Origin: Cronobacter universalis NCTC 9529 | Lineage (GTDB): Bacteria; Pseudomonadota; Gammaproteobacteria; Enterobacterales; Enterobacteriaceae | DNA length: 64,000 nucleotides | NCBI RefSeq assembly: GCF_001277175.1 | Contig: NZ_CP012257.1 | Span: 186,001 to 250,000 of the forward strand | Reading direction: 5' to 3' | In this document: piece by piece, positions 22,332 to 34,119 of the stretch | Position numbering within the stretch: position 1 is the first letter of the stretch | Layout of the letters: each line of letters opens with the position of its first letter | Translations under genes and position numbers: made by a program | Notes under the pieces: generated by a model | Database searches by the model: none | Told to the model about the DNA's origin: nothing | The model's input: only the letters and a program-made list of their open reading frames with translations

Positions 22332-23590
22332 GTTTTAAAACCATTTCGGTGATTGGTCTGGGTTATATCGGTTTACCCACCGCGGCGGCCTTTGCCTCGC
22401 GAGAAAAACAGGTCATCGGCATCGACATCAATCAGCATGCGGTCGATACCATCAACCGGGGTGAAATTCATATTGTCGAGCCGGAGCTCGACAACGTTGT
22501 GAAAACCGCCGTGGAAGGCGGTTTCCTGCGCGCCAGCACACAGCCTGTCGAAGCGGACGCCTATCTCATTGCCGTTCCCACGCCGTTTAAAGGCGATCAC
22601 GAGCCGGATATGACCTACGTACAGGCGGCGGCGGAGTCTGTCGCGCCGGTGCTGCGTAAAGGCGCGCTGGTGATTCTGGAATCCACATCGCCGGTCGGCG
22701 CGACCGAACAAATGGCGCAGTGGCTCGCGGCGCTGCGCCCGGATCTCAGCTTCCCGCAGCAGGCTGGCGAGGCGGCGGATATTAATATCGCCTACTGCCC
22801 GGAGCGCGTGCTGCCAGGCCAGGTAATGGTCGAACTGATTAAAAACGATCGCGTGATTGGCGGGATGACGCCGGTCTGCTCGGCGCGCGCCAGCGAACTT
22901 TACAAAATCTTCCTGGAAGGCGAGTGTGTGGTCACTAACTCCCGCACCGCCGAGATGTGTAAACTCACCGAAAACAGCTTCCGCGATGTGAATATTGCGT
23001 TCGCCAACGAACTGTCGCTGATTTGCGCCGATCAGGGCATTAACGTCTGGGAATTGATTCGTCTCGCGAACCGCCACCCGCGCGTGAACATTCTGCAACC
23101 GGGCCCTGGCGTCGGCGGCCACTGCATCGCGGTCGATCCGTGGTTTATTGTGGCGCAGAACCCGCAGCAGGCGCGTCTCATCCGTACCGCGCGTGAAGTG
23201 AACGACCACAAACCTCACTGGGTCATCCAGCAGGTGAAAAGCACGCTGGCCGACTGTCTCGCCGCGACCAACCGCCGCGCCAGCGAGGTGAAAATCGCCT
23301 GCTTTGGCCTGGCGTTTAAACCGAATATCGACGATTTACGCGAAAGCCCGGCGATGGAAATCGCTGAGCTTATCGCTGACTGGCACAGCGGCGAAACGCT
23401 GGTCGTCGAGCCGAATATTCATACGCTGCCGGCACGCCTTGAAGGTAAGTGCCGCCTGAGCGCGCTCGACGACGCGCTGGCCGAGGCCGACGTGCTGGTG
23501 ATGCTGGTCGACCATCAGCAGTTCAAAGCCATCGACGGCTCGACGCTCAACCACGCCTGGGTCGTCGACACCAAAGGAGTCTGGCGATGA
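22328..23590 (+). CDS. wecC: UDP-ManNAc dehydrogenase
   Basis: A 420-residue NAD-dependent UDP-sugar dehydrogenase that oxidises UDP-ManNAc to UDP-ManNAcA, the second ECA sugar. The Rossmann motif [11 protein letters not shown] is at the N-terminus; the central [13 protein letters not shown] carries the catalytic cysteine. Overlaps both wecB and rffG by 4 nt. Confidence 0.97.
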   Translation: MSFKTISVIGLGYIGLPTAAAFASREKQVIGIDINQHAVDTINRGEIHIVEPELDNVVKTAVEGGFLRASTQPVEADAYLIAVPTPFKGDHEPDMTYVQAAAESVAPVLRKGALVILESTSPVGATEQMAQWLAALRPDLSFPQQAGEAADINIAYCPERVLPGQVMVELIKNDRVIGGMTPVCSARASELYKIFLEGECVVTNSRTAEMCKLTENSFRDVNIAFANELSLICADQGINVWELIRLANRHPRVNILQPGPGVGGHCIAVDPWFIVAQNPQQARLIRTAREVNDHKPHWVIQQVKSTLADCLAATNRRASEVKIACFGLAFKPNIDDLRESPAMEIAELIADWHSGETLVVEPNIHTLPARLEGKCRLSALDDALAEADVLVMLVDHQQFKAIDGSTLNHAWVVDTKGVWR

Positions 23591-24654
23591 AACGCTTTCT
23601 GGTTACGGGCGGCGCCGGCTTTATCGGCTCCGCCGTCGTCAGACACCTTATCCAGAACACCGACCACGCCGTGCTGGTGGTGGATAAACTGACCTACGCC
23701 GGGAATCTGGCGTCGCTGGCGCCGGTCGCGCAGGACGCGCGTTTCGCGTTTGAACAGGTCGATATCTGCGACGCGCAGAGCCTGGATCGTCTGTTCACGC
23801 AGTTTAAGCCGGACGTCGTCATGCATCTGGCGGCGGAAAGCCATGTCGACCGCTCTATCGACGGCCCGGCGGCGTTTATCGAAACCAACATCGTCGGCAC
23901 CTATACGCTTCTGGAGGCGGCGCGCCGCTACTGGAGCGTGCTGAGTGACGCCGAAAAAGCGGCGTTTCGTTTTCACCATATCTCGACCGACGAAGTGTAT
24001 GGCGATCTGCACGGCCTCGATGATTTCTTTACGGAAACCACGCCGTATGCGCCAAGCAGCCCGTACTCCGCGTCCAAAGCGGGCAGCGACCATCTGGTTC
24101 GCGCCTGGCGGCGCACCTATGGTCTGCCGACCATCGTGACCAACTGCTCCAATAACTACGGGCCGTACCACTTCCCGGAGAAACTGATCCCGCTGACCAT
24201 CCTTAACGCGCTGGCGGGTAAACCGCTGCCGGTATATGGCAACGGTCAGCAGATCCGCGACTGGCTCTATGTGGAAGACCACGCGCGCGCGCTCTGCCTG
24301 GTGGCGACGGAAGGCGTCGTGGGTGAAACCTACAACATCGGCGGCCATAACGAGCAGAAAAACCTCGATGTTGTGAAAACCATCTGCGCGCTGCTGGAAG
24401 AGCTGGCGCCGCAAAAACCGGCGGGCGTGGATCAGTACAGTTCGCTTATCACGTTCGTCCAGGACCGTCCCGGCCACGATCTGCGTTACGCCATCGACGC
24501 CAGCAAAATCGAGCGCGAGCTCGGCTGGCGTCCGCAGGAAACCTTTGAAAGCGGAATGCGTAAAACGGTGCAGTGGTATCTCGACAACGAGACCTGGTGG
24601 AAGCAGGTTCAGGACGGCAGCTATCAGGGCCAGCGTCTGGGGCTTGCGCGCTAA
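23587..24654 (+). CDS. rffG: dTDP-glucose 4,6-dehydratase (ECA)
   Basis: A 355-residue extended SDR making dTDP-4-keto-6-deoxyglucose for the Fuc4NAc branch. TGGAGFIGS binds [18 protein letters not shown] supplies the catalytic Tyr-Lys. ATG at 23587 overlaps the wecC stop and gives the E. coli length; upstream in-frame codons inside wecC are not coding. Confidence 0.97.
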   Translation: MKRFLVTGGAGFIGSAVVRHLIQNTDHAVLVVDKLTYAGNLASLAPVAQDARFAFEQVDICDAQSLDRLFTQFKPDVVMHLAAESHVDRSIDGPAAFIETNIVGTYTLLEAARRYWSVLSDAEKAAFRFHHISTDEVYGDLHGLDDFFTETTPYAPSSPYSASKAGSDHLVRAWRRTYGLPTIVTNCSNNYGPYHFPEKLIPLTILNALAGKPLPVYGNGQQIRDWLYVEDHARALCLVATEGVVGETYNIGGHNEQKNLDVVKTICALLEELAPQKPAGVDQYSSLITFVQDRPGHDLRYAIDASKIERELGWRPQETFESGMRKTVQWYLDNETWWKQVQDGSYQGQRLGLAR

Positions 24655-24672
24655 ACACGACTGGAGACCGGC

Positions 24673-25554
24673 ATGAAAGGCATTATTCTGGCGGGCGGCT
24701 CTGGCAGCCGCCTTCATCCTATTACTCGCGGCGTTTCCAAACAGCTTCTGCCCATCTACGACAAGCCGATGATCTACTATCCGCTGTCGGTATTGATGCT
24801 GGCGGGGATCCGCGAAGTGCTCATTATCACCACGCCTGAAGACCAGATCTATTTCCAGCGCCTGCTGGGTGACGGCTCCGCGTTTGGGATTTCGCTGGAG
24901 TACGCCGTGCAGCCGAGCCCGGATGGCCTCGCGCAGGCGTTTATTATCGGCGAGCAGTTTCTCGCGGGCGGTCCTTCCTGCCTGGTGCTGGGCGATAATA
25001 TCTTTTTTGGTCAGGGCTTTAGCCCGAAACTGCGCCACGTCGCGGCACGAACCGAAGGCGCGACAGTGTTCGGCTATCAGGTTATGGACCCTGAGCGTTT
25101 CGGCGTGGTGGAGTTTGACGACAATTTCCGCGCCATTTCCATCGAAGAAAAACCGACGCATCCGAAATCCCGCTGGGCCGTGACCGGGCTCTATTTCTAC
25201 GACAGCAACGTGGTGGAATACGCGAAACAGGTTAAACCCTCCAGCCGCGGCGAGCTTGAAATCACCTCCATTAATCAGATGTACATGGAGGCAGGCAAGC
25301 TGAACGTTGAGTTGCTGGGCCGTGGTTTCGCCTGGCTTGATACCGGCACGCATGACAGCCTGATCGAGGCCAGCACCTTCGTGCAAACCGTCGAAAAACG
25401 CCAGGGCTTTAAAATCGCGTGTCTGGAAGAGATTGCCTGGCGCAATGGCTGGCTCAATGACGACGACGTTCGACGCGTCGCGCAGCAGCTCGCCAAAACC
25501 GGCTACGGCCAGTATCTGCTGGAGCTGCTCCGTGCACGTCCGCGCCAGTATTGA
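24673..25554 (+). CDS. rffH: Glucose-1-phosphate thymidylyltransferase (ECA)
   Basis: A 293-residue RmlA-type nucleotidyltransferase forming dTDP-glucose. Signature [19 protein letters not shown] at the N-terminus, and [10 protein letters not shown] around residue 158. Its 3' end overlaps the wecD start by 23 bases. Confidence 0.97.
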   Translation: MKGIILAGGSGSRLHPITRGVSKQLLPIYDKPMIYYPLSVLMLAGIREVLIITTPEDQIYFQRLLGDGSAFGISLEYAVQPSPDGLAQAFIIGEQFLAGGPSCLVLGDNIFFGQGFSPKLRHVAARTEGATVFGYQVMDPERFGVVEFDDNFRAISIEEKPTHPKSRWAVTGLYFYDSNVVEYAKQVKPSSRGELEITSINQMYMEAGKLNVELLGRGFAWLDTGTHDSLIEASTFVQTVEKRQGFKIACLEEIAWRNGWLNDDDVRRVAQQLAKTGYGQYLLELLRARPRQY

Positions 25555-26215
25555 ACCCCTGGAGTGGGAGAGCCGGTTTTTCGGCATCGACAGCGCGATT
25601 GTCCGTTTCTCCGATACCGCGCCGGCGTTAGACGTGGCGCAATTAGACGGCTGGTCGCGCGTGCAGGCGAAAGTGCACGCCGCCCGCTGCGATCTGCTGG
25701 ATGGCCTGGCGCAGCTCGGCTTTCAGCTGGTGGAGGGCGAAGTGGATTTCGCGCTCACGCTCACGCCTGATGCGCCCGCGCGCGACGCGCAGATAACGAC
25801 CGCCACGCCCGACGATATCCCGCTGCTGCGCGACGCGGCGGCGGAGGCGTTCGCCATGAGCCGGTTTCGCGCGCCCTGGTATGCGCCTGACGCCAGCGGA
25901 CGGTTTTACGCGCAGTGGGTCGAAAACGCGGTAAAAGGCGCGTTCGACCACGAATGTCTCATCCTGCGCGCGCCGCAGGGGGCGCTGCGCGGTTTCGTCA
26001 CGCTGCGCGCGCTTAACGAACAAGAAGCCCGCATCGGCCTGCTGGCCGGTCGCGGCGCCGGAGAAGCCCTGATGCAGGCGGCGCGCCAGTGGTGCGTCAC
26101 GCGCGGGCTTTACACCTTGCGGGTCGCGACGCAGGCGGGCAACCGCGCCGCGCTGCGCCGCTATATTGCCAGCGGCGGCAACATCGAAAGCACCGCTTAT
26201 TGGTTATACAGGTAA
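25532..26215 (+). CDS. wecD: dTDP-fucosamine acetyltransferase
   Basis: A 227-residue GNAT-fold acetyltransferase that N-acetylates dTDP-4-amino-4,6-dideoxygalactose. The acetyl-CoA loop is [15 protein letters not shown] and the end ESTAYWLYR matches the family. I chose GTG 25532 ([14 protein letters not shown]), aligning with E. coli [14 protein letters not shown]; it lies inside the rffH end. The longer frame upstream is rffH shadow. Confidence 0.93.
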   Translation: MHVRASIEPLEWESRFFGIDSAIVRFSDTAPALDVAQLDGWSRVQAKVHAARCDLLDGLAQLGFQLVEGEVDFALTLTPDAPARDAQITTATPDDIPLLRDAAAEAFAMSRFRAPWYAPDASGRFYAQWVENAVKGAFDHECLILRAPQGALRGFVTLRALNEQEARIGLLAGRGAGEALMQAARQWCVTRGLYTLRVATQAGNRAALRRYIASGGNIESTAYWLYR

Positions 26216-26220
26216 CTATC

Positions 26221-27351
26221 ATGATCCCATTTAACGCACCGCCCGTGGTTGGCACGGAAATCGACTATATGCAGTCTGCGATGAGCAGCGGCAAGCTGTG
26301 CGGCGACGGCGGTTTTACCCGCCGCTGCCAGCAGTGGATGGAACAGCGTTTCGGCAGCCCGAAGGTGTTGCTGACGCCGTCCTGCACCGCGTCGCTGGAG
26401 ATGGCGGCGCTGCTGCTGAATATCCAGCCGGGCGATGAAGTGATCATGCCGAGCTTTACGTTCGTCTCCACCGCTAACGCCTTTGTGCTGCGCGGCGCGA
26501 AAATTGTCTTTGTGGATGTGCGCCCGGACACCATGAATATCGATGAAACGCGGATTGAAGCGGCCATCACCGACAAGACCCGCGCCATCGTGCCGGTGCA
26601 TTACGCGGGCGTGGCCTGCGAGATGGACGCCATTATGGCGATTGCCGAGAAGCATCAGCTCTATGTGGTGGAAGACGCCGCGCAGGGCGTGATGTCGACC
26701 TATAAAGGCCGCGCGCTCGGCACTATCGGCCACATCGGCTGCTTTAGCTTCCATGAAACCAAAAACTACACCGCCGGCGGCGAAGGCGGCGCGACGCTGA
26801 TTAACGATCCGGCGCTGATTGAGCGCGCGGAGATCATTCGCGAAAAAGGCACCAACCGCAGCCAGTTCTTCCGCGGTCAGGTGGACAAATATACCTGGCG
26901 CGATATCGGCTCCAGCTACCTGATGTCCGATTTGCAGGCCGCCTATCTCTGGGCGCAGCTGGAAGCGGCAGACCGCATTAACCAGCAGCGCCTGACGCTG
27001 TGGCAGACTTATTACGACGCGCTCGCGCCGCTGGCGCGCGCCGGACGCATCACGCTGCCGTCGATCCCCGATACCTGCCGCCATAACGCGCATATGTTTT
27101 ACATTAAGCTTCGCGATATCGACGATCGCAGCAAGCTTATCGCGTACCTCAAAGAGGCCGAGATCCTGGCGGTGTTCCACTACATTCCGCTGCACGGCTG
27201 TCCGGCGGGCGAAAAATTTGGCGAGTTCCACGGTGAAGACCGCTTCACCACCGCCGAGAGCGAACGCCTGCTCCGCCTGCCGCTGTTCTTTAACCTCGCG
27301 CCGGTCAATCAGCGCACGGTGATCAATACGCTGCTGAGCTATTTCGGCTGA
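26221..27351 (+). CDS. wecE: dTDP-4-amino-4,6-dideoxygalactose transaminase
   Basis: A 376-residue DegT/DnrJ/EryC1 PLP aminotransferase using glutamate. The PLP lysine lies in SFHETKNYTAGGEGG near residue 181. ATG at 26221 gives the E. coli length. Five bases after wecD and one base before wzxE. Confidence 0.97.
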   Translation: MIPFNAPPVVGTEIDYMQSAMSSGKLCGDGGFTRRCQQWMEQRFGSPKVLLTPSCTASLEMAALLLNIQPGDEVIMPSFTFVSTANAFVLRGAKIVFVDVRPDTMNIDETRIEAAITDKTRAIVPVHYAGVACEMDAIMAIAEKHQLYVVEDAAQGVMSTYKGRALGTIGHIGCFSFHETKNYTAGGEGGATLINDPALIERAEIIREKGTNRSQFFRGQVDKYTWRDIGSSYLMSDLQAAYLWAQLEAADRINQQRLTLWQTYYDALAPLARAGRITLPSIPDTCRHNAHMFYIKLRDIDDRSKLIAYLKEAEILAVFHYIPLHGCPAGEKFGEFHGEDRFTTAESERLLRLPLFFNLAPVNQRTVINTLLSYFG

Positions 27352-27352
27352 T

Positions 27353-28603
27353 ATGTCGCTCGCTAAAGCTTCCGTGTGGACCGCCGGGTCCACGCTTATC
27401 AAAATCGGCGCCGGGCTTGTGGTCGTCAAACTGCTGGCGGTCGCGTTTGGCCCGGCGGGCGTCGGCCAGGCGGGGAATTTCCGCCAGCTGATTACGGTGC
27501 TCGGCGTGCTGGCCGGGGCGGGTATTTTCAACGGCGTGACGAAACTGGTCGCGCAGCATCAGCATGACGCCGCCGGGCTGCAGCGCGTCACGGGTACGGC
27601 ATCGGCGATGGTGCTGGGCTTCTCGACGTTACTGGCGGTGATTTTTCTGCTGGCGGCGGGGCCGATTAGCGTGGGGCTGTTTGGCCATGCTCGCTATGAA
27701 AACGTGGTGCGCATGGTGGCCTTCATCCAGATGGGGATCGCCTGGGCCAACCTGACGCTCGCGATTATCAAAGGCTTTCGCGACGCGGCGGGCAACGCGC
27801 TGGCGCTGATTATCGGCAGCCTTATCGGCGTGGCGGCGTATTACGCCTGTTTTCGTCTTGGCGGGTATGAAGGCGCGCTGCTGGGTCTGGCGCTGGTGCC
27901 TGCGCTGGTGGCCATTCCGGCGGTCTGGATGCTGATGCGGCGCGAGCATGTGCCGCTGCGCTACCTGAAACCTTCCTGGGACGGCCCGCTGGCGCGCCAT
28001 CTCGGTAAATTCACGCTGATGGCCCTGATGACGGCGGTAACGCTGCCGGTCGCGTATGTGATGATGCGAAACCTGCTGGCCGCCCGTTACGGGTGGGAGG
28101 CCGTCGGCATCTGGCAGGGGGTGAGCAGCATCTCCGACGCCTATTTACAGTTTATTACCGCGTCGTTCAGCGTCTGGCTGCTGCCGACGCTCTCCCGTCT
28201 TGAGGCGAAGCGCGACATCACCCGCGAAATCGGGCGCGCGCTGAAGTTCGTGCTGCCCGCGGTGGCGACGGCGAGCCTCGCGGTGTATCTGCTGCGGGAT
28301 TTCGCCATCTGGCTGCTGTTCTCGCCGCAGTTTACTGCCATGCGTGACCTCTTCGCCTGGCAACTGGTGGGCGACGTGCTGAAAGTGGGCGCTTACGTCT
28401 TCGGCTATTTGATTATCGCGAAAGCCTCGCTGCGCTTTTATATTTTGACGGAAGTCAGCCAGTTTGCTTTATTAACCGGCTTTTCATACTGGCTGATCCC
28501 GGCGCACGGCGCGGCAGGGGCGGCCCAGGCCTATATGGCGACCTATATTGTCTATTTCGCCCTCTGTTGTGGCGTATTTTTACTCTGGCGCAGACAGACA
28601 TGA
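27353..28603 (+). CDS. wzxE: ECA lipid III flippase
   Basis: A 416-residue polytopic MOP-superfamily flippase that moves the Und-PP trisaccharide to the periplasmic face. About twelve hydrophobic segments are visible across the whole length, starting [24 protein letters not shown]. Overlaps wecF by 4 nt. Confidence 0.97.
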   Translation: MSLAKASVWTAGSTLIKIGAGLVVVKLLAVAFGPAGVGQAGNFRQLITVLGVLAGAGIFNGVTKLVAQHQHDAAGLQRVTGTASAMVLGFSTLLAVIFLLAAGPISVGLFGHARYENVVRMVAFIQMGIAWANLTLAIIKGFRDAAGNALALIIGSLIGVAAYYACFRLGGYEGALLGLALVPALVAIPAVWMLMRREHVPLRYLKPSWDGPLARHLGKFTLMALMTAVTLPVAYVMMRNLLAARYGWEAVGIWQGVSSISDAYLQFITASFSVWLLPTLSRLEAKRDITREIGRALKFVLPAVATASLAVYLLRDFAIWLLFSPQFTAMRDLFAWQLVGDVLKVGAYVFGYLIIAKASLRFYILTEVSQFALLTGFSYWLIPAHGAAGAAQAYMATYIVYFALCCGVFLLWRRQT

Positions 28604-29676
28604 CAGCATTGATTCACGTTCTGGGGTCCGATATTCCCCATCATAACCAGACGGTACTGCGTTTCTTTAACAATGAACTGGCCGATACGAACGACCAGGC
28701 GCGCCGCTTTATGGTGGTGAGCGCCGATGAACAACTCGGCCAGCAGTACCCGGCGCTTTCGCTGAGCATTTATCCCGATAAAAAATCGCTCGCCCGCGCC
28801 GTTGTGGCGCTGGCGCGTGAAAACCGCCAGCAGCGCTTTTTCCTGCACGGCCAGTTTAATGCGCCGCTGTGGCTGGCGCTGCTCGGCGGCGGGCTGAAGC
28901 CCGCGCAGGTGAGCTGGCATATCTGGGGCGCGGATCTCTACGAAGCCTCGCGCAGCCTGAAATTCCAGCTCTTTTACCGGCTGCGCCGGCTGGCGCAGGG
29001 GCGCGTAGGCCATGTGTTCGCCACGCGCGGCGATCTCAGCCACTTTGCGAAGCGCCATCCTGGCGTGCCGGGGGAACTGCTTTACTTCCCGACGCGCATG
29101 GATGAAGGGTTAAACCAACTGCCGCCGCCAGAGCGCGACGGAAAACTGACGATTCTGGTGGGCAACTCCGGCGATCGGAGCAACGACCATATCGCGGCGT
29201 TGCAGGCGGTGCATCAGCAGTTCGGCGATAACGTCAGTGTGATTGTGCCGATGGGATACCCGTCGAATAACGACGCGTGGATCGATGAAGTGACGCGGGC
29301 CGGGCAGGCGCTGTTCAGCCCGGAAAACCTCAACGTGCTGCGTGAAAAGCTCGATTTCGACGCGTATCTGACGCTGCTGCGCCAGTGCGATCTCGGCTAT
29401 TTCATTTTTGCGCGCCAGCAGGGGATCGGCACGCTGTGCCTGCTGATTCAGGCGGGCGTCCCGTGCGTGCTGAGCCGCGAGAACCCGTTCTGGCAGGATA
29501 TGGTGGAACAAAATCTGCCAGTGCTGTTTACCGGCGATAAGCTTAATGAGGTGACGGTGCGCGAGGCGCAGCGTCAGTTGCAGATGGTCGATAAATCGCA
29601 AATCGCGTTCTTTAAACCTAACTACCTGACCGGCTGGCACCGCGCGCTGCGTATCGCTTCAGGAGAAGTGGCATGA
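28600..29676 (+). CDS. wecF: Fuc4NAc transferase
   Basis: A 358-residue glycosyltransferase (TDP-Fuc4NAc:lipid II transferase) that adds the third sugar and completes ECA lipid III. Start [20 protein letters not shown] is in the wzxE stop (ATGA). No membrane spans; peripheral to the inner face. Overlaps wzyE by 4 nt. Confidence 0.97.
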   Translation: MTALIHVLGSDIPHHNQTVLRFFNNELADTNDQARRFMVVSADEQLGQQYPALSLSIYPDKKSLARAVVALARENRQQRFFLHGQFNAPLWLALLGGGLKPAQVSWHIWGADLYEASRSLKFQLFYRLRRLAQGRVGHVFATRGDLSHFAKRHPGVPGELLYFPTRMDEGLNQLPPPERDGKLTILVGNSGDRSNDHIAALQAVHQQFGDNVSVIVPMGYPSNNDAWIDEVTRAGQALFSPENLNVLREKLDFDAYLTLLRQCDLGYFIFARQQGIGTLCLLIQAGVPCVLSRENPFWQDMVEQNLPVLFTGDKLNEVTVREAQRQLQMVDKSQIAFFKPNYLTGWHRALRIASGEVA

Positions 29677-31034
29677 GCTTACTGCAATTCAGCGGCCTGT
29701 TTATCGTCTGGCTGCTGGCGACGCTGTTTATCGGCACGCTGACCTGGTTTGAGTTCCGCCGGGTGCGGTTTAACTTTAACGTCTTTTTCTCGCTGCTGTT
29801 CCTGCTGACGTTTTTCTTCGGCTTTCCGCTGACCAGCATCCTGGTGTTTCGCTTTAACGTGGCGGTAGTGCCCGCAGAAGTATTGTTGCAGGCGCTGCTT
29901 TCGGCGGGCTGTTTCTACGCGGTCTATTACGTCACCTATAAAACACGGTTGCGGGCGAGGACGCAGACCTCATCCGCCGGCGGCGGGCTGTTCACCATGA
30001 ACCGCGTCGAAACCCATCTGGCGTGGATAGTGATGATGGCGGTCGCCCTGGTGAGCGTCGGCATTTTCTTTATGCATAACGGCTTTCTGCTCTTCCGGCT
30101 GCACTCCTATAGCCAGATTTTCTCCAGCGAAGTCTCCGGCGTGGCGCTGAAGCGCTTTTTCTACTTCTTTATTCCGGCGATGCTGGTGGTCTATTTCCTG
30201 CGCCAGGACAGTCGCGCATGGATCTTTTTCCTCGTCAGCACCGTCGGGTTTGGCCTGCTGACCTATATGATTGTCGGCGGCACGCGCGCCAATATCATTA
30301 TCACCTTCGCCATTTTCCTGTTTATCGGCATTATCCGCGGCTGGATCTCGCCGGGGATGCTGGCCGCGGCGGGCGTAATGGGGATTGTGGGGATGTTCTG
30401 GCTGGCGCTGAAGCGCTACGGGCTGAATGTCAGCGGCGACGAAGCGTTTTACACCTTTCTTTATCTTACGCGCGACACCTTTTCGCCGTGGGAAAATCTG
30501 GCGCTGCTGCTGCAACACTACGGCGATATTGAGTTTCAGGGGCTGGCGCCGATTGCGCGCGATTTCTACGTCTTTATTCCGTCGTGGGTCTGGCCGGACC
30601 GGCCGCATATTGTGCTCAACACCGCCAACTATTTTACCTGGGAAGTGCTGAATAATCATTCGGGGCTGGCTATCTCCCCGACGCTGCTCGGCTCGCTGGT
30701 GGTGATGGGCGGCGTGTGGTTTATCCCGCCTGGCGCGGTGGCGGTCGGGCTTATCATCAAATGGTTCGACTGGCTGTATGAGCGCGGCAACCGCGAGCCG
30801 AACCGCTATAAAGCCGCTATTCTGCACAGCTTCTGCTTCGGCGCTATCTTCAACATGATTGTGCTGGCCCGCGAAGGGCTGGATGCGTTCGTGTCGCGCG
30901 TGGTCTTTTTTATGGTGGTCTTCGGCGCCTGTCTGGTGGTGGCGAAACTGATTTACTGGCTGCTGGATAACGCGGGGCTTATCCATCCGCGCCGCCGCCG
31001 CGCGCCGCCGCTGTCGCCAACGGAAATGCTTTAA
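29673..31034 (+). CDS. wzyE: ECA polymerase
   Basis: A 453-residue inner-membrane polymerase with at least ten hydrophobic segments and a long periplasmic loop between about residues 245 and 345. It joins repeat units into ECA chains under WzzE control. The start [21 protein letters not shown] matches E. coli. An RRRRAPPL basic tail ends the protein. Confidence 0.97.
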   Translation: MSLLQFSGLFIVWLLATLFIGTLTWFEFRRVRFNFNVFFSLLFLLTFFFGFPLTSILVFRFNVAVVPAEVLLQALLSAGCFYAVYYVTYKTRLRARTQTSSAGGGLFTMNRVETHLAWIVMMAVALVSVGIFFMHNGFLLFRLHSYSQIFSSEVSGVALKRFFYFFIPAMLVVYFLRQDSRAWIFFLVSTVGFGLLTYMIVGGTRANIIITFAIFLFIGIIRGWISPGMLAAAGVMGIVGMFWLALKRYGLNVSGDEAFYTFLYLTRDTFSPWENLALLLQHYGDIEFQGLAPIARDFYVFIPSWVWPDRPHIVLNTANYFTWEVLNNHSGLAISPTLLGSLVVMGGVWFIPPGAVAVGLIIKWFDWLYERGNREPNRYKAAILHSFCFGAIFNMIVLAREGLDAFVSRVVFFMVVFGACLVVAKLIYWLLDNAGLIHPRRRRAPPLSPTEML

Positions 31035-31046
31035 GGTTAAAGGAAT

Positions 31047-31790
31047 ATGATGTCTGAACAGGTTACCGCCCCGGTCTATACGCTTCGCGGGCTGCCGCTG
31101 CTGGGGTGGCGCGATATGCAACACGCGCTCGATTATCTCTATGCCGACGGTACGCTGCGTCACGGCACGCTGGTGGCGATTAACGCCGAAAAGATGCTGG
31201 CGCTGGAGGCCGACGCTGAAGTCCGCAGCCTGATTGAAGCGGCGGAATTTAAATATGCCGACGGCATCAGCGTGGTGCGCTCAGTACGTAAAAAGTACCC
31301 GCAGGCGCAGGTGTCGCGCGTGGCGGGCGCCGATCTCTGGGAGGCGCTGATGGCGCGCGCCGGCCGCGAGGGCACGCCGGTCTTTCTGGTGGGCGGCAAG
31401 CCTGAGGTGCTCGCGCAAACCATCGAAAAGCTCAAACGGCAGTGGAAGGTGAATATCGTCGACGCGCAGGACGGCTATTTTAAGCCGGAAGAGCGGGCGG
31501 CGCTGTTTGCGCGTATCCGCGACAGCGGCGCGCAGATTGTCACGGTGGCGATGGGCTCGCCGCGCCAGGAGATCTTTATGCGCGATTGTCGTCTCGTCCA
31601 CCCGCACGCCCTTTATATGGGCGTGGGCGGCACCTACGATGTCTTCACCGGCCATGTGAAACGCGCGCCGAAAGGGTGGCAAAACCTCGGGCTGGAATGG
31701 CTTTATCGTCTGCTCTCCCAGCCGAGCCGCCTCAAACGCCAGCTGCGCCTGCTGCGCTACCTGGGCTGGCACTACACCGGCAAGCTGTGA
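31047..31790 (+). CDS. wecG: UDP-ManNAcA transferase
   Basis: A 247-residue WecG/TagA/CpsF (GT26) glycosyltransferase adding ManNAcA to Und-PP-GlcNAc to form lipid II. The motifs [17 protein letters not shown] and GSPRQEIFM are diagnostic. Two adjacent ATGs at 31047 and 31050; AAAGGA lies 6 bp upstream. Last gene of the operon. Confidence 0.97.
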   Translation: MMSEQVTAPVYTLRGLPLLGWRDMQHALDYLYADGTLRHGTLVAINAEKMLALEADAEVRSLIEAAEFKYADGISVVRSVRKKYPQAQVSRVAGADLWEALMARAGREGTPVFLVGGKPEVLAQTIEKLKRQWKVNIVDAQDGYFKPEERAALFARIRDSGAQIVTVAMGSPRQEIFMRDCRLVHPHALYMGVGGTYDVFTGHVKRAPKGWQNLGLEWLYRLLSQPSRLKRQLRLLRYLGWHYTGKL

Positions 31791-31796
31791 TCCGCA

Positions 31797-31826
31797 GGCG
31801 GCGTCCGTCGACGCCGCCGTTTTTCT
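31797..31826 (+). terminator. ECA operon terminator
   Basis: GGCGGCGTC, CGTC loop, GACGCCGCC followed by GTTTTTC, seven bases after the wecG stop. Confidence 0.93.
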
Positions 31827-32000
31827 CCTGATGGTTTATTGCGCAGTAAGCGCATTTTTACCACGCATTATTTGCCATTTCTCTCAAATTGCGGAACCAT
31901 TCGCCCGCCCCTTTACAGGACGCGGCAGGGTTTTACGCTGCCCGCAGGGGCTCAGGCATTCACCATCACAATAACCAGGTTCACCTGGACGCACGTGAAA

Positions 32001-32008
32001 CACAACAC
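32001..32008 (+). promoter_or_regulatory. Candidate GcvB sRNA pairing site in yifK leader
   Basis: CACAACAC, just upstream of the AGAGGA ribosome site of yifK, matches the CA-rich sequence paired by the GU-rich R1 region of the sRNA GcvB. yifK is a known GcvB target in Salmonella and E. coli. The motif is seen; regulation here is inferred. Confidence 0.55.
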
Positions 32009-32017
32009 AGAGGATCT

Positions 32018-33403
32018 ATGGCAGAGAATAAACCGGAACTACAGCGAGGGCTGGAGGCCCGACATATCGAACTAATTGCGCTCGGCGGCACTATCGGGGT
32101 GGGGCTGTTTATGGGCGCCGCCAGTACGCTGAAATGGGCAGGGCCGTCGGTGCTGCTGGCCTATATCATCGCCGGGCTGTTTGTCTTTTTCATTATGCGC
32201 TCAATGGGCGAAATGCTCTTCCTTGAGCCCGTAACCGGTTCGTTCGCCGTTTACGCGCATCGCTACATGAGCCCGTTCTTCGGCTATCTCACCGCGTGGT
32301 CCTACTGGTTTATGTGGATGGCGGTGGGCATTTCGGAAATCACCGCCATTGGGGTTTACGTCCAGTTCTGGTTCCCGGAGATGGCGCAGTGGATACCCGC
32401 GTTGATTGCCGTGGGCCTGGTCGCGCTGGCGAATCTCGCGGCGGTGCGGCTGTATGGCGAAATCGAATTCTGGTTCGCGATGATTAAAGTCACCACTATT
32501 ATCGTCATGATCGTAGTCGGGCTTGGCGTGATTTTCTTTGGTTTCGGCAACGGCGGCCATGCCATTGGCTTTGGCAATCTTACCTCGCACGGCGGTTTCT
32601 TTGCGGGCGGCTGGAAGGGCTTCCTGACGGCGCTCTGTATCGTTGTGGCGTCCTATCAGGGCGTTGAGCTGATTGGCATTACCGCGGGCGAAGCGAAAAA
32701 CCCGCAGGTGACGCTGCGCAGCGCGGTCGGTAAAGTGCTGTGGCGCATCCTGATTTTCTACGTGGGCGCGATCTTCGTTATCGTGACTATCTTCCCGTGG
32801 GATGAAATCGGCAGCAACGGCAGCCCGTTTGTGCTGACTTTCGCGAAAATCGGGATCACCGCAGCGGCAGGCATTATCAACTTCGTGGTGCTGACCGCGG
32901 CGCTCTCCGGGTGCAACAGCGGCATGTACAGCTGCGGGCGTATGCTCTATGCGCTGGCGAATAACCGTCAGTTACCGGCGGCGATGGGGAAAGTCTCACG
33001 CAACGGCGTACCGGTGGCGGGTGTGGCGGTCTCGATTGTGATTCTGCTGGTGGGCTCGTGCCTCAATTACATTATCCCGAATCCGCAGCGCGTATTCGTT
33101 TATGTCTACAGCGCCAGCGTGCTGCCGGGCATGGTGCCGTGGTTTGTTATCCTGATTAGCCAGTTGCGCTTCCGTCAGACGCACCAGGCGGCGATTGCCG
33201 CGCATCCGTTCCGCTCCGTGCTGTTCCCGTGGGCGAATTACCTGACGATGGCGTTTCTGGTCTGCGTGCTGGTGGGCATGGGATTCAATGACGATACGCG
33301 TATGTCACTCATTGTCGGCGCGATTTTCCTGGCGCTGGTGAGCGTTATTTATAAGCTTTTCGGGTTCGATCGGTACGGTTCGACCCCTAAAGTGGATGGA
33401 TAA
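32018..33403 (+). CDS. yifK: Threonine/serine APC transporter YifK (ThrP)
   Basis: A 461-residue amino acid permease with 12 predicted membrane segments and the APC signature [21 protein letters not shown] in the first span. E. coli YifK was shown to carry threonine and serine by proton symport. ATG at 32018 after AGAGGATCT gives the E. coli length; the frame runs 43 codons further upstream without support. Followed by the tRNA cluster, as in E. coli. Confidence 0.96.
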   Translation: MAENKPELQRGLEARHIELIALGGTIGVGLFMGAASTLKWAGPSVLLAYIIAGLFVFFIMRSMGEMLFLEPVTGSFAVYAHRYMSPFFGYLTAWSYWFMWMAVGISEITAIGVYVQFWFPEMAQWIPALIAVGLVALANLAAVRLYGEIEFWFAMIKVTTIIVMIVVGLGVIFFGFGNGGHAIGFGNLTSHGGFFAGGWKGFLTALCIVVASYQGVELIGITAGEAKNPQVTLRSAVGKVLWRILIFYVGAIFVIVTIFPWDEIGSNGSPFVLTFAKIGITAAAGIINFVVLTAALSGCNSGMYSCGRMLYALANNRQLPAAMGKVSRNGVPVAGVAVSIVILLVGSCLNYIIPNPQRVFVYVYSASVLPGMVPWFVILISQLRFRQTHQAAIAAHPFRSVLFPWANYLTMAFLVCVLVGMGFNDDTRMSLIVGAIFLALVSVIYKLFGFDRYGSTPKVDG

Positions 33404-33506
33404 CCACCAGAATGCGCAAAGCATAACCAAACGCGCATTTTCTTCAAAAAAAGCACTAGACAGCAGGGCGCGAAGTCCGTAGTATCCCCACCCGCAACGG
33501 CGCTAC

Positions 33507-33583
<77 letters not shown>

Positions 33584-33637
33584 TTTAACCGGCGCTTGAG
33601 CTGCGGTGGTTTGAATACCGCGTGAAAGAATACAGTG

Positions 33638-33713
33638 GTGGCTATAGCTCAGTTGGTAGAGCCCTGGATTGTGATTCCAGTTGTCGTGGGTTCGAGTCCC
33701 ATTAGCCACCCCA
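33638..33713 (+). tRNA. hisR: tRNA-His(GTG)
   Basis: 76-nt tRNA with encoded CCA; acceptor GTGGCTA/TAGCCAC, anticodon GTG in ATTGTGATT. Confidence 0.98.
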
Positions 33714-33735
33714 TTATTTAAGAGTTTGTGGCGAT

Positions 33736-33821
33736 GCGAAGGTGGCGGAATTGGTAGACGCGCTAGCTTCAGGTGTTAGTGTCCTTCGGACGTGGGGGTT
33801 CAAGTCCCCCCCCTCGCACCA
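33736..33821 (+). tRNA. leuT: tRNA-Leu(CAG)
   Basis: 86-nt class II tRNA with long variable arm (TGTCCTTCGGACG), anticodon CAG in CTTCAGGTG, encoded CCA. One base shorter in the variable loop than I recall for E. coli. Confidence 0.97.
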
Positions 33822-33857
33822 CTACTTGATTGAACAAAAAAGTCAAAAAGCAGTATA

Positions 33858-33934
33858 CGGCGAGTAGCGCAGCTTGGTAGCGCAACTGGTTTGGGACCAG
33901 TGGGTCGGAGGTTCGAATCCTCTCTCGCCGACCA
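33858..33934 (+). tRNA. proM: tRNA-Pro(TGG)
   Basis: 77-nt tRNA, acceptor CGGCGAG/CTCGCCG, anticodon TGG in TTTGGGA, encoded CCA. The gene is intact and no second copy of its 3' end was seen in the window. Confidence 0.98.
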
Positions 33935-33940
33935 CTTTTG

Positions 33941-33966
33941 AACCTCGCTTCGGCGAGGTTTTTTGT
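33941..33966 (+). terminator. Terminator of the tRNA operon
   Basis: AACCTCGC, TTCG tetraloop, GCGAGGTT then TTTTG, seven bases after proM. Confidence 0.95.
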
Positions 33967-34119
33967 TTTCTGCCGTCTGACGTTTCACCTCTGCGTTTTA
34001 TTTCTCCTTCTGTTTTTATTTTTCTTCAACCTTTCTCATTGTCTGTTTCATATCTCTCACCGTAATCCCGATCACAAAGTTCGTTTATCCTGGTTAATCT
34101 GTTTCTTTACTAATCATCA

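Noticed and set aside
23515..25587. 690-codon minus-strand open frame across wecC-rffG-rffH
   Set aside because: It is antisense to well-identified ECA genes, is rich in Arg/His/Gln as expected for a GC-codon shadow, and has no family resemblance.
33858..33934. tRNA-Pro (proM) as the ICE attachment site
   Set aside because: The tRNA is intact, the ICE transfer genes start about 1.6 kb away, core sRNA glmZ lies in between, and no repeat of the tRNA 3' end was seen in the window.
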